64,000 bases of DNA from Rehmannia glutinosa (taxonomy: Eukaryota > Streptophyta > Magnoliopsida > Lamiales > Orobanchaceae), in the NCBI GenBank assembly GCA_016081115.2, contig CM071935.1:56406680-56470679 (forward strand), written 5' to 3'. This document shows, piece by piece, positions 45,801 to 58,936 of this stretch (the first letter of the stretch is position 1; each line of letters begins with the position of its first letter). The position numbers were made by a program, and so were the translations under genes. The notes beneath the pieces are model-generated. The model made no database searches and had not been told where the DNA came from. It saw nothing but the letters and a program-made list of their open reading frames with translations.

Positions 45801-48800
45801 AGATTGCCTTGCTGAAAGCAACCCATTTTCTTCTTTCCAGCACCAATCCGTACTGTGCACAGGATAATTCAATAAAGTCGGTAGGAAATCGTAGCTCAGT
45901 TTTATTCATGTGAATATATTGTTTCAAGAAAAATGCCAGGAAAAATTCCCGATGAAGGAGTGCCTAGAATGCTCAGAGATTTAGAACAGTGTATCAATTG
46001 CAATGATTTGCTAAATTCTACACTTTGTATTCACATGATAGTACATTCCCTTCAAATTCATCTTTTAAATGACACAGTAAATGAACTAGGTTCAAGAAAA
46101 TGGAAAGCTATTCCACTGGAGTACAAGTAAAAATGCTCAGATGACGCAGTGCCACAAATAAACAACTTACTTCCAGACTAAACAGTCAATAGAAGGACTG
46201 TACTTTGCTCGGCCAGATGTCACCTGAAAACTTGTTTTTGCGGTTTGCTTTGGTACGGGAATCTTAATAACCACTCCAAGTGCAAACATTTTCGCACCAA
46301 ACACACTCTTCACCTAAAATGAAGAATAAGTTTTAGAAACGTGACAAGTTATTGACAACAATATTTCCATGAAATTAGATGACTAACCTTTACATTCACT
46401 TCCATACGTGTTCGACCCAATTCCTTTATAGTCGGCAAAACCCGAAATGGAAGATTAACCCCTTCTGTAATACGATACCTACAGCAAAGGCATTTACGTT
46501 TGTAACAAAACAAGTGGAAATCAAGGAAAACCTATTTGCTCTAAGAGAGAAGAAAATATTTAAGGAATAAAAGCAAACATGAGAATCTTTGAATATAGGT
46601 CATGTTCCATGATGTGCATGTTAATTTTACAATATCAATCTTGTAATGAGACATGACTAGATCAACTATCTCAACTCATCGCCGTCTCATCATATTTTTC
46701 ATATAAGTGGAAAAACCTATGATAATGACGGTTTGGAATTTCATCTCATTTTCCTTCTTATGAAGGTTGCGACAGGAAGGGCATCCGGCATAAAACTTGG
46801 CTACTTTGTTTTTTGTATGAATTTATAGTGTTTACTAATTTTAGACAATTAATTGACACTATAAACTTCATGCCAAAGACCCCAATATAGTTGGGAATAA
46901 GGTCCAGAAGATGATGATGATGATGATGATGATGATATTTGAATATAATAAGAACGTAAAGGGGAGTTGCCCTTATTTCTCCTATTTGGATTTATCACTC
47001 TCAGATACCGTAGAAATGTAAATGAGGGAAACCATGATGATTTGGCGCTAAGCAAAACTTGGAGGAAACACAAGCAATAAGCCTGTTTTTTATGGGACGC
47101 TAAACAATTGCACAAAAAAGGGGCTTCATCCGAATATGTTTTAAGAATCTTTGAGATTCTAGGGAGTACACTTGGAATTTTATTAGCAAAGAGTTTTCCT
47201 AATTAGGGCTTCTCGGAACAATTAAAAAAAACGATTGCATCAGATTAATCTCGTTTTATGTGATCTGCTTGAATTAATCAAGATGTTCCATAGAGATTTA
47301 GTAAATCTCGGTTGGATGTAAGGGATGTTCATATGACATCCAAGAAATACTGTCACAACAACAATAAAGCTATAATCACTAATTTATCTTGCACCAACAT
47401 AAAGTCAAGAAATTGTTGATCGCATATTAAACTTTAAAAAAAATTAGCTTACTTCATCAATTCAAATTCACCATCTGGAGGAACAAAACTAACGGTCTTT
47501 TCCGAATTGAATCTTGTGAGGTTTACACATTGATGGAAAGTGACATCATCAAGCTCAATAGTTTTTCCACTGCAAACCAACATAAAACCAACAAGGTTAT
47601 GAAGAAAAACACAGAATAATTGCAGAGGCTGCAAATAACAAAGTACATGTAAGCAAAAGAAGTTGATAACAATTTCAAAGAAAGGAACACGAACTGCTCC
47701 TAAACAATATTGCAACACCTAATGCGAGAAGCAGGAACATAATTCTCTGATAAAATAATCGTGCATAATTTCAGAAAGCAGGTATAAAGTCACAGCCAAA
47801 TGAACTGTATAATAGGAAATTAAATAGCAAGGATGAAGGGTATCATGGCAACAAGTTAAGAGTGAAGGGATGTGATAAAAGTGTAATGATGACTATTTTT
47901 TCAACGAAATTGATTGTGAGCATGATTGGAAAAGTTGAAGTACAATAATTTTTTAGATTAAAATGTAATGATGACAACAAATATGATTTTTTTATTGAAA
48001 TTATAATTGAATGTGGTTGGTGATTGGAATATGAAACTTGAAAGTGAGTAAATAGTGTATTTTCTCTGAAAATTTTCAGAAGTAATTGTAAGTTGGGGGA
48101 AAAACCTTTTCTAGCAAAACTTTTGCAAAAAATATATTCATAAACAATCAAACCCATACTATCTATACCCGTGAGCTGGGCAATCAACAGTTCACATTCA
48201 ATATATTTTGCTTGAGATCTGTCCTCAAAGTTCACATGCAATAAACATACAATTACAAAACCTGCCTTTGCTCTTCTTCTCAAATTAAAGCAAAGAAGAT
48301 ACATATATATGATGTCATTAACATGTCATTTCATTGAAACATGGTTTGCATCCTGTTTATCAGTTGTAATTTGATGTATTTAAAAAATGAATTTGAAACT
48401 ACCTCTTAGCAGGACGAGATTTAAGTTGTGACTCTTTCTCTAGTCCAATTTTATCATTTAATCCCAACTTCAAATCAGGCATTCCAGAAAGGAAGCATTT
48501 CATTAGAATCTTCCCGGTTACATCACAGCGTAGAACACTACCTACATAAAACAAATGGCAAATAGGCAACAGCTGCTGAAATGATTCGTCAATATATACA
48601 TTATCATAAAATAAAATTGTCTGCTAATGGTATTAAGATAAAGTAATAAAATAAATTAATCAAATATTTTCACAATACATGGATTAGTTTACCTTTTGAA
48701 GACATAAGAAGATTGACACTTTCCACAATATCAAGAAACACCTATCAAGAAATCTAATTTAGTCTAGCCTGATAGCAATAACAAAGAAAGTATTAGACAG

Positions 48801-51800
48801 TAGTGGAGTTATTTGAAGAGACTACCTCATTTTTCTTATAGACAAGACCTTCCCTGCGCCAGCCAACAGCGCCAGTAACTTGTAAAGTTGCATTTGGAAC
48901 TGGTTTGTCAGCAGCCTGTTTGGTACTCACATATGATAAAAGTCAGGATAATCCACCCATAAGAACATGAAAATAATAATTCATGAATTAAATAATGTCA
49001 TATACCTCTTCAACACTAAATTTTTTATAATTATAATACATCTATAAGAAAATTGCAATTGAATATCTAACCTTGGATGAAAATGGAGAGCGCACACCTT
49101 CCTGAGTTATGTAAAGCTTCAAGATTTCAGGCGAAAGGTTTTGAGGGTACCCGAAATCCATGATTTCTGCAATTTTAGTGCGAAAAAAATCAGAACTTTT
49201 ATGCACCTATTCGTCATTTTGGCTTGATGAAATTGTTATATATTCCTTTTTCACTGTTATGTACAAGAGGAGCAGCAAGTGCCCAAAAACACTTGGAGCA
49301 ACTTATCAAGCAAAATAATCTTCCTACCACAGTAACATGTGGCTAATACAACAATCAAACTTGTGAAATTTGATTATAGTTAATGTATTAAACCATTGAG
49401 CTCTTTTTCTTTCTTTTCTAAGAGAGGAGGTGGACGAAAATAAACTTTATGTCATCTTCATGGAGATATAACTCAAAGACAACTTTTTGAATAGACATTT
49501 TGCCAGCATGTACTAATTCTTGTGAAGATAGAACTTATACAACGGAAAAAAAATGTTAACAAGAAAATATACTCCAGTTGGCATACCATCCAACAGTTCA
49601 TATATCAAAACAAAATTATTGCGAATAGCATCCTCATCAAAAGCCCCACCAAAATAAGACTTGAATAATGTGACTGCCTGCACAAAAAGCAGATAAACAC
49701 GTCAAGGAATCTAAAAGAAGTATCTAATAAAAGAATTTGAGTGTATTAATGCCTCCTTCAGACTAATAAACGGTGATGCAAAGTACATGGCTTCAACTAG
49801 CTACAATTCTGATTCTTTATCTTACAGGACAAATTTAGAGGAGGGAGAAATGCTCCAAATTATGTCAATTGAAACTAAATAATGAGAGAAAAATATAACT
49901 GATGATGCTTTAAACTCCCAGATGTTATTTCCAATACGTTACCTAATCAGTACATGTTCACTAGTTTCTTCAAGCACTAAATGTATCGTGCAAGAAAAAA
50001 TCTCCAGAAAACATCACGAGCTAGTTCCAGTTCATAAATTAGGGGCATACATTCAAAAGTTATCTGATGCAGATATACCTCAACAACAAACTTGAATGCA
50101 CAAGCAACATTCGCATTGCTGCTTACAACAATCACAATGTAAACGCTGCTAATTCTCATGTAAAAGAAAGAGCAGCCCCAATCTGCCGTACAGGACAAGT
50201 GCCAAGTTCCTTTGTTTGCATTATATGCACTCGAAAGCATCCACCATGTTGCCTCTGATTAATTTCAATAAAAATGATTAAGAATGTGCAGTTCTATGTC
50301 ATAAAAATTGCCTTTATACAGTAAAAAAGCAACTATCAAATTTCGATAAAACTGAACGCGATAATCAATACAGATCAAGAAACAAATTAAACAGTAAGCT
50401 CAAGAAAATGGCGGCAATGAAATTTGAAATGAATTAGCACACAACTAAATTTTTAAATAAGATCACAGTTCGACGCTTGAAAAGGAACTAGACGCAAAAC
50501 TCAATTCAGTAGTAATATATTAGCAATACATGGGTGGATCAATTCAGAAGCCTAGAACAACCATAGTTAAGGGTTTAGATTCTGATAATCAGATTTGACA
50601 CTTGTCTATCAAGTTGTAGGACTCTGGAAGGTGGTGAGAAGAATTTTTGCAAGTGGCAACTGGCAAATCAATTTTACATTTGAATTTGAAAACCAGCTTC
50701 AATTCAACCTTTCATGGTCGTCAACAAGACAAAACAGGGTGTGGATTATAGGAATTCAGGCCAATCAGCCTCACAGGATCTATGCTACGATGATTTCTAA
50801 TGAGTTTGATGAGGATGGACACAATCCTGGCCATATTATTGTGTATAGCGGTACTGTGTATTAGGTGATGAATGCTAGAGCCAATACTCATCACCAATGA
50901 GATAGTGGATGTATTAGCAAGGCTAATATCTAGTTTGCTCAATTAGATTATAGTTGTGTACTACCAGAGTTATGAATGCTAAAGAAATTTACAATAAGAC
51001 CAAAAGATAGTGATTAGCTATCAAGAAAGGATCACTTAGTACTAAAACAACAAATAGTTATAATCATGGTTAATTAGGTTATACATATTTAGTTTAATAA
51101 TTCCATGAGTAGTTAAGGGTTCATAGTCCCAACTAAAACAATTATCATACAAAGAATGAAGTTGTATGCAATTATGCATATCATTTCTTCTTGAGGTTTG
51201 AGGTCTGAGGTCTGGTTCTGACTCATTTGCATCAAGGTATATTGAGCATGTAAGAATAGCTGTTACAACACAATCTTTGTCAAAGATTATGTAAGAAAAC
51301 ATAGAACCTCTTACGTAGAGCTTTGACGGAAGATAATTGTAACTGTAGATTTGGTGCGTGTTAAGCAAAGGGCAATGGTGGACAGATTCACATTATGTTA
51401 TAATGAATGTAAAAAGCCCATACACACCACATATTCACATGCAGATGCCTTTGTAAAGGTTGAACGAATGACCCATACACAAACGACAGTTGGCAACTTG
51501 TCCTCCAGCAGATCAAAACACACGTCAACATTATAACACTACTTTGATATTGAATAACAACTTGCACTGTTGATTTTTGAATACTTTGAAGCCATCAGTT
51601 TGAAATTTAAACACAAATATAATAGCAGCCTAATTTTGATTGAGATTCCTCTATTGTCTATGTAACTCAACTTCATTTCCACAAGATCAATGGAAGAAGG
51701 CAAAGGACAAAGTACAAGAACATTACACGATCTGAAACTATGTCTTGAGTATAAGTGGTTCTTTAATTTAGTAGTTACCCTCAGATATACATAATGGACA

Positions 51801-53043
51801 CCATATTATTGATCGATGCTGTTAGAGGAAGATAATTAGTTGTAGATAAATGAGTCTTCCACTAACCTGTAACGTGAGAATGATAAAAGGCATAAATCCC
51901 TAATGCTTTTTGTTTTATCCGTGTCCAAAATGGAAATCTGTCTACCTGATATAGGGTGATCAAATTGTTGTAGAGCCCCATGTTTTAAAATCCTATACAC
52001 ATCCTAAGCTAAAAGAAAATTTTCATGAACTTATTTGATTTTGGGGCTACTTATGTTACTTGCACATCTATATTTGAGTTGCTATCTAAAGATTTATGGC
52101 TTGTGTATGCTATTAATGAGCAAGAAACCATATGAGATGGTGCAGATTTCAGTTTCTTGTGAAATAAGTGCATTTGTAGAGAATGGCAGGGCCTTAGTCT
52201 ATTTTACCACGTTAAGCAGAGGTGGCAGGTACTTTCAGTTAATTGATTGAGACACAGCTGATTTATCTCTTGTTGGAACGGAAGACATAACAATTGGCAA
52301 ACAATGCTTTGTAAAAATAGTCAAGGGGGTTTCATGGTTAATTCTTTTGATGGAACTATTCACAAGGAAGAAAATGTGAGTTGTTCCTGACAGCACAATA
52401 GCAGCTTTAAGTACCCAAATAAGGGTTGCCTTTTTTGAATGGGAGGCAGCTTATGCAAGCAATAAAAAACCGGATATTTGAAAGCCAGATGAAAGCATTA
52501 TGTCAATTGCTACTTGTTTTGAAATCTAGACCTGCCTCTGACATGTTCTTAGCCTCAATTATTTCATTTTCTAAAATCAAAATGACAGTCATCTCACAAA
52601 AACAATGGGTCAATCATCTTTCTTTCTCTGAATTTCTGCCTCTAACAGCTGAAGAAAGCCCTTAAACTCCAAATCTTTCCATTACATGATTTTTCTTGTG
52701 CAGATTACAACTTCGGATTCAAAACCCATTTGTTTTTCTCACCCAATGTGTAATGACACAACAACTACAACTTAGCTTGGTTTCTCGCTTTCACCCATAT
52801 CCTCTCACATTTCTCTCGCATCATCAATTATATTTCCCAAAAGCATAAAGAGAAAAGGCAAAATTCAAATCGTGCAAGAGAAATCTGGGAACAAAGATTA
52901 TAGTCACAGAAACAATTTCAAGCACAAATACAAAAAGAGAGAGAAGCGAGGGGGACTGACCCGACGTCGTCACGATAGAGGCGATTAATGAGGACATCGC
53001 CACGAAGATTGAGGAAATAAATAGCGGAAGCTGCCACGGGCAT
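42834..53043 (-). CDS. AP2M: AP-2 complex subunit mu (13 exons; exon 2 frame-broken as given)
   Basis: Medium subunit of the AP-2 adaptor, which links cargo and PIP2 at the plasma membrane to clathrin during endocytosis. Exons on the minus strand: 52961..53043, 50079..50254, 49587..49677, 49072..49166, 48826..48915, 48693..48741, 48403..48541, 47453..47569, 46388..46478, 46171..46313, 44232..44346, 42996..43040, 42834..42914. All introns are GT-AG. The start MPVAASAIYFLNLRGDVLIN and end WVRYITKAGSYEIRC are the plant mu2 termini. Exons 1 to 4 cover the longin-like N-terminal domain, and exons from about 6 on cover the mu homology domain that binds YxxPhi signals. The Trp at codon 424 corresponds to Trp421 of mammalian mu2. 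Allowing two missing bases in exon 2, the frame totals 439 codons including stop, the normal length. All other junctions keep phase. Confidence 0.96.
45207..45662. mobile_element. MITE in AP2M intron 10
   Basis: The element 45210..45659 (450 bp) has ends GGGCACGTTTGGTT and, complemented from the right, GGGCTCGTTTAGTT, flanked by ATA on each side. GGGCnCGTTTGGTT ends are common in Harbinger/Tourist-like plant MITEs, although their usual target is TTA or TAA. It lies mid-intron, away from splice sites. Confidence 0.72.
46775..46937 (+). mobile_element. LINE 3' tail (RTE-like) in AP2M intron 8
   Basis: The segment has GGAAGGGCATCCGGCATAAAAC and later CCAATATAGTTGGGAATAAGG, ending in a (GAT)n repeat. 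From memory, RTE-clade LINE 3' ends share these words and end in short tandem repeats rather than poly(A). No ORF remains. It lies antisense to AP2M. Confidence 0.5.
46910..46937. repeat. (GAT)n microsatellite
   Basis: About nine perfect GAT units at the end of the LINE-like tail in intron 8. Confidence 0.92.
50079..50254 (-). other. AP2M: AP2M exon 2 with two single-base losses
   Basis: The exon is 176 bases where phase and family length need 178. One base is lost in the T run of the codons for DAFRVH (about 50234..50239), giving a premature TAA soon after. A second is lost in the G run before GCSFFYMR (50176..50179). Both are homopolymers. Splice sites (acceptor at 50255..50256, donor at 50077..50078) and the rest of the coding sequence are intact. 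This could be a sequencing error or a young inactivation. Confidence 0.88.
50255..52960 (-). other. AP2M: AP2M intron 1 (2.7 kb)
   Basis: Bounded by GT (52960..52959) and AG (50256..50255). A long first intron often carries regulatory sequence. Short open frames in it, such as one at 50595..50864, have no family signature, and I see no inserted element with clear ends. Confidence 0.85.
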
Positions 53044-56000
53044 GGCTACGATCTTACGAGAGCTCCTGATCCACTCAGATGAGAAGGAGATCTGCTTTCC
53101 ACAATCGATTTATTACGATCCAAATGAATTCAAATGTGTTCTTTATTACAGTCAGCGAAATGCTTTTCACAATTTCACCTACTGCTGCGTAAAGTTGTCA
53201 ACTGGCCCAGTTTTGACCGGCCTACCCCAGGTCGAACCGCTAAAAACCGGTCCTAAATTGGCTGATAACAGTTTAGGCCGGTTTTAGATGTTTGAATATG
53301 GACCAAACTGAAAAATTGAGTCTAGCTCACCCCAAACCCATTTGAGTGTGGGCCGAATATATATGTAAGTTGTAACATCGACAGTCCAGTTTAGGGCACC
53401 CGCGACCAGCCCATATCCTTTTTCTGGCACAATTTGGAAAAAAAATCGGGAATGGCAGCTGGCAATACCAACAACCAACAATTGCCTATTTGAGAATGGG
53501 ACAGCCTGCTTTAAGCGCTTTGGCAACGTTATTATTACTGCTTGCCAAGAATCAATGGTGATTTTCATTTCTTTCAAATCACTATTTTTTTGACCCATGC
53601 AATACAGAATGTGTTGTGTCTCGATTATATAAATTAAATGCATATAAAATGTACAAATATGTAAGAAAAATTTTACAATACATGTCTCGAAAAATCAGAT
53701 TATATAACTATATATCAAAATTACAACTATAAAATCCCTAATTGCATAAAAATTTCCTTCAGTTAAGTGTTTCATATACTATTCGACATGTGTTTTTCTG
53801 ATCATTCTATGTATTATATTCCCTACAATGAGTATATTTAAATTTAAAATTAACATTAGCTAATTAATTGATATTTGTATTTGCATTATTATAAAAAAAA
53901 ACGTAAAGTATATTATCATACTTGAGCATCGTGGAAAACGACCCAACGTGTATTTGTGTTTTATCGTTATATCGTTGGCTTCTCATAAACACACACAAGG
54001 CCGAGTAGCCCACTATGTTTTTGTCATATTTAAGTATTTGATAAGGGTCAAAAATTGGGGCCATTTGTTTTTTTTTTTTTTTTTTAGATTGAAAGCTAAT
54101 TTCTTGTCTGGTGATTTTCGACATAAAATCGAGTTGTGCAAAAATGAATGTAGTTATGAGCAGTGCCAATACATATATATGGGTGAGCCAATGAAAATAT
54201 TTATAAAAATGGTTTGATAGGCTAATTGATATATTCTTCATATTTAAATAATTTTTTAAATTGACATATTAGTTTTTATTTACGATTTTTAAGATTTTGT
54301 GTATTTTAATATCCTGATTTTTATTTTCGATTATGCCATCAGTTTTTCAAATTTATATGGTACTTATTCATTATTATTTTATATTTCACCAAAAAGTTGT
54401 CAAAATAAATAGGCATTTTGTGAATGTTGAAATACCTCATATTAGAATGATGATATCATTGTATAAATATATAAATATTGGAGTATTATATATACGGTTC
54501 GTTGAATATCACACATACTTTTGGCAAGTGGTAATCAAGGATTTTATTTTCAATAAATCAATAGTATATTAGTTAAATTAGGAAAGTATGTGATCACATA
54601 AATCAGAATTTAAAAAGCAAAAAAATAGATTATGACATTATTTATTTTTGCAAGTATTATATAAGACATTATTTGATTTAGTAGTAAAATAAATGAAATA
54701 TACTAGTTAGGAATGTATAAAATCTAAAAAATACAAATTGCAGAAATTAAAAATCGATCTTTATTAAGTATGAAAAATTAATAACTATCAAAATTATGAG
54801 ATCACAAATGCTACTATTTTTATGATGCAATTATTTTTTCTGCAAGTATTACATAAGAAAATTTTGATTTAATAATAAAATATTTTAGTTAGGAATGTAT
54901 GCAATCTAGAAAATACGAATTGCGGAAATCAAAATCGATATTTATTTAAGTATGAAAAGATAATAACCGTCAAAATTATGAGATCACAGATATTACTATT
55001 TTTATGATTCGACAATATATGATAAAAATTTGGATATATTTATATATATATTTAAAGTATGAAAAGATAGCAACTGTTAAAATTAAAGAACATGCAATAG
55101 CTGTCAAATTAGTCAACGTTTTTTTTTTTTACAAAATTTAATTGTTTTATATAGTAAATCAATATGGGCGAGAAATTTTTAACTACTATTATAGAGACCT
55201 CTCATTATATGTGTGTGTGTATACACATATTAGAACAATACCCGTGTATTATACGGGCTTTGTCAAAACAAAAACAAAATTATGCCAACAATTTTCTCTG
55301 TGATAGTTATAGCAAATCTAAAATTATATATTGAGAAGTACTTAAAAAGAAATTCAAAATTTGAAAGAACATCACACAAATCATTCACTTTAAATTCTGA
55401 AAAACTTATTTATAAGCTATATTCAATAAAAATATTCAAGTATATTATCATTGTGTTTTGGCTTGTATAATCACTTAGTTAATTGTGTATTTTATTAATA
55501 AAAAATATCCAATAAAAATATCTTCAATATTTTCTATAAAATTTAAATATGTAGGAAAATAATGTTTATTTAGCTTTGCACGCAATGTGGTTGGGTAAAA
55601 TCACTTCAATTAAATTTATATGATATTTAATAAGCAACAAACAAATTTCTTATTAATAAATTTGAATAGCTAATAAATTTATTTATTATTTAGTGTTTTG
55701 GTTTGTCAAAGTGACGTGAAATTTTAATCTTAATTACATTATTACAACCATTTTCACAATAATCTTGCACAAATTAATTGTATATTGTGATGACTGGTAT
55801 TTAATTTATTGGCATTTACAAAATCACATAGTTAATTGTGCTAATTTTATTAATCTAAAATATCCAATAACTATAACGTATATATTTTAGAGTAGTTTGC
55901 TTATTTAGATTATATAGATAGATTGTTTAGATTATTTTTTACCTCTTATATATTTTAATATCTTTTTTTTTTGTTATAGTATGTAGAGTTGATTTGTTAA

Positions 56001-56109
56001 TTTTTAAATTTGTTATCTTTTAAATTCAAATATATATTATAAATTCAAATAAGAGAATATCTTCAATAAAAATATACAATTTAAACTAATAGAGTCTTTA
56101 TCTTTTATT
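53044..56109. other. AP2M 5' flank and AT-rich intergenic region
   Basis: The AP2M promoter and 5' UTR must start here, but I see no convincing TATA box close to the ATG. CCGGTTTTAG-type words cluster at 53190..53290. A run of 19 T lies at about 54068. Beyond 53600 the sequence is over three-quarters A/T with no supported gene. Confidence 0.55.
54650..55015. repeat. Two-copy AT-rich tandem repeat, period about 192
   Basis: Units start GCAAGTATTA at 54650 and 54842 and share TTAGGAATGTAT, AAATCGAT and CAAAATTATGAGATCACA. A short third piece (AGTATGAAAAGATAGCAACTG) lies near 55057. The copies are diverged. Confidence 0.78.
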
Positions 56110-56358
56110 TTTAATAATCCAAATATCTGGGTGCACTTATAACCCGATAAATCATTGACTTGCCAAAACCAGAGAGCCCTTGGCCCAACATGAGGTGAAT
56201 CGCGGGATGTGCCCGAGGGTAGAACTAGGATCCAACTGCTCCCCTGCTAGATTGGCCCGGACTGAAGCATGACGGTGTTGCTTCAGCCGGGAATCGAACC
56301 CACACTGAAGGACATCACATATTTGTCTAACCCTTTTTATCACTCAGCTATTGTTGTA
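56110..56358 (-). mobile_element. tRNA-derived SINE
   Basis: On the minus strand an A-box-like TAGCTGAGTG (56341..56350) is followed, at normal spacing, by an exact pol III B box GGTTCGATTCC (56290..56300). A tRNA-unrelated body follows, and the far end (toward 56110) becomes A-rich on the minus strand. It does not fold as a whole tRNA: the acceptor stem and anticodon arm are not apparent. Confidence 0.72.
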
Positions 56359-56498
56359 TATATTTTTCGAATAGTGGGTAATGGAGTATGTTTATGAAGA
56401 CGAAAATCAAATTTTGTATAGGCTAGACACATTTTAAAGATATTTTCTTTAGGTATTAATTCCTCATACTATGGTGTAAATGGTTCTCAAGAATTAAT

Positions 56499-58936
56499 TG
56501 TAACGCCCCAATTTTTATAAAGGGTTATTGAGCGTTACTAAAATAAAGAATGCATTTAATTTTTTTTCCTTAATATAATAAGAAAGTATATTTAAATGTC
56601 CATGAAAAAGACACTTCTAAAAAAAATAGAACTATTTTATTAATAAATCCAAAAATTCATCACACTTTCGCTGCGCTACTCTGATTTTATAAAGCATAGT
56701 CTAATTATAAAAGTTTCGCTACGCCACTTACCTTTTTTTATATTTTAAAATAAAATAGATAACTCGAGTGGAATCAATAATAAAGTTTAAACTAAATTAC
56801 CAAAAATAATTTTGAAATAAGCAACCTTAGAGTATTAGCTAAGGTTAAAAGTAAATATTAATAATATTATAATAAAATAAGAGATAGTACATCGCATTTG
56901 TTTAAATTTGAAAACAAGTCAACAATTCAAAATTTTAAATAACTAAAGTGTAAAGTCTTCGCTATCCCCAACATCGCCAAATAAGATCCACCCATTAAAT
57001 TTGAAAAATAGTTTGAAATAATAGGGGTGAGTAACACATACTCAATAGGGATTCTAATTATCCAAATTAAACATCAAATAGCATAATTTAATGAATTCGA
57101 GCACATATACTTTGCCATCACATATACTTTGCCATTGGCCGAAGCCACACATATATTTTGCCATCAGTCAAGCCTCACATATACTTTACCATTGGCAAGC
57201 CACACATATACTTTGCCATTGGCCAAGCCACACATATACTTTCTGCCATTTGACCGAAGTCATACTTTGCCATCGTCCGACGCCTACTTTGCCATTTGGC
57301 GGCCACACATAAATAAATACAGATTCTTCACATATAATATGCACATCAAATTCAAGAATTTTAATCACATTGTCAAACATAGAGTTCATAAAATTATACA
57401 TGACATATTTAATAAAAATAATTAAACTTTGCATTTAAAAAGTGTAAAGAAAATCCCTACCTTATATGAAGTTCGTGAACTTGGAAAAGTATGCAATTGC
57501 TTGAGCTTGAAATTCTAGACTTGAAATACGTGTTTCCTACACATGAAAGTAGCTTAACATAATATATGGCTTGTAGGAAATACTAGGACTTAAATAAATA
57601 AAGAAGGAAAACAAATACATGAAGAATGGGATTGAATTGAAATTTTTATGATCAAGGCACGATGGGTGTTTCTTTGTGAATTGTGAGCTTTAGTACTAAG
57701 GGGCATATTCGAATTCGAAGTATGGCTTTAAATCTTTAACATTGAACCGAAATCCCAAATTTCATAAATCCATCTCTCAAATCAAAGAACCCTCCATTTC
57801 TTGTTCTTCTTCCCGTCTCATGATTTCTCACCCATATCTCTTTTCCTTTCCTTTTTTTTTCCTTTTCACTCACTTCTCTTCTCCTCAACATGAACCATCT
57901 TTCTCTCTCTCTAGTTTTTTCAAATATCCACGTATACACCCGCGCCACCGGGCGTGATTTACTTGACGCAACAAGCAAGGGCGGCAAATGACGACGACAA
58001 AGAGACAAATTTCTGGATTTGATGGTGGAGGGATTTTTAGTGGTTGGTTTCGGCGGTGTTCCTACCGACTTTCGTGTTCGAGTTTCCACTTTTAGATTCT
58101 CGGGTGCGGGTTTTTGCCATTGATCAATGTGCAATTTTGGTAGTTCAATTGGTGGATTCGATGGGTTTCCTGACTGACGGCGAGTGGTGGTGGGTGATTT
58201 TGGCTTTTCAAGGTGATGGATTTCCTAAACCAGTATGTTGGCCGGGTTCTTATCGGGCTTGAGATGATCTCCGATGGGCTTGGGTTTCTATTCGCATCCG
58301 TTGTTGAATAAATGATATGAGTTTTGAGAGAAATCCTAAAAATTATTGAATGTTTAACTTTTGATATGAGATTGTTATATTGCGAGAGCTTGAGAACCGT
58401 AAGAATATTTGAGATTGATTTTTGAAACACGTGAGATTGTTAAAAATAGAGATAATCGTTAATATAGATTGAGAGAAATTGAGTTTATGAGGGGATTCAG
58501 ATTTTTACAAGTGAAGGAACGTGAGGAAGTAAAGACGTATGGCGAAAAACCGAATTCCTATAATATCCGTGGAATATGTATCAATATAGCTTGAAAGAGT
58601 GAGAAAACCGATTTGAGAGAAAAGAATGTTTGATATATCCGTAAATATCGGGATGCTTATCTACTTGTAGCTTAAAAATCCTAATTGCCATGTATTAGGT
58701 TAAGTTTAAAAATATTTTATTTTTATTTGAAATAAGTTTATCTAATCTGATAAGTAAAAATATCACTGGATTTTAAATTCAAAAAAAAAAGTACTCATAT
58801 AAGCTTTATCAAATGGGCTTACAACAAAAGGCCAATCAATAAATAAACAAACCTAAAGATTTTCTTATATCGCCAAGATTAAAGTCCTAAAGTTCATAAT
58901 TAACTAGTCCAAATATAAAAATTACCAGGTGTTACA
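56499..58936 (-). repeat. Left (3') LTR of element E
   Basis: 2,438 bases from the minus-strand start TGTAACACCTGG (58936) to GGGGCGTTACA (56499). The part 56499..57935 aligns with 60123..61207. It includes a minisatellite at 57102..57310 and a CT-rich tract near 57830..57920. Confidence 0.8.
57102..57310. repeat. Minisatellite in left LTR of element E
   Basis: About eight units of 20 to 30 bases on the pattern CACATATACTTTGCCATTGG followed by a variable CCAAGCC-like spacer. The matching array in the other LTR has about six units. Confidence 0.9.

Noticed and set aside
50595..50864. 89-codon open frame in AP2M intron 1
   Set aside because: No family motif, no splice or promoter context, and it lies in an intron on the opposite strand.
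55244..55262. CCCGT...ACGGG hairpin as a terminator or element end
   Set aside because: A short imperfect hairpin in AT-rich DNA with no partner end or flanking duplication.
56281..56350. Functional tRNA gene on the minus strand
   Set aside because: Only the A- and B-box words fit. Acceptor stem pairing and an anticodon arm are not visible, so a SINE is the better call.
57102..57310. CRISPR-like repeat-spacer array
   Set aside because: Units and spacers are irregular, the context is a plant LTR, and there are no cas genes.
57091..57312. Open frame with repeated HIYFAI/HTYTLP-like residues
   Set aside because: It is a translation of the minisatellite in the E LTR and its counterpart recurs at 60387. 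It has no protein signature.
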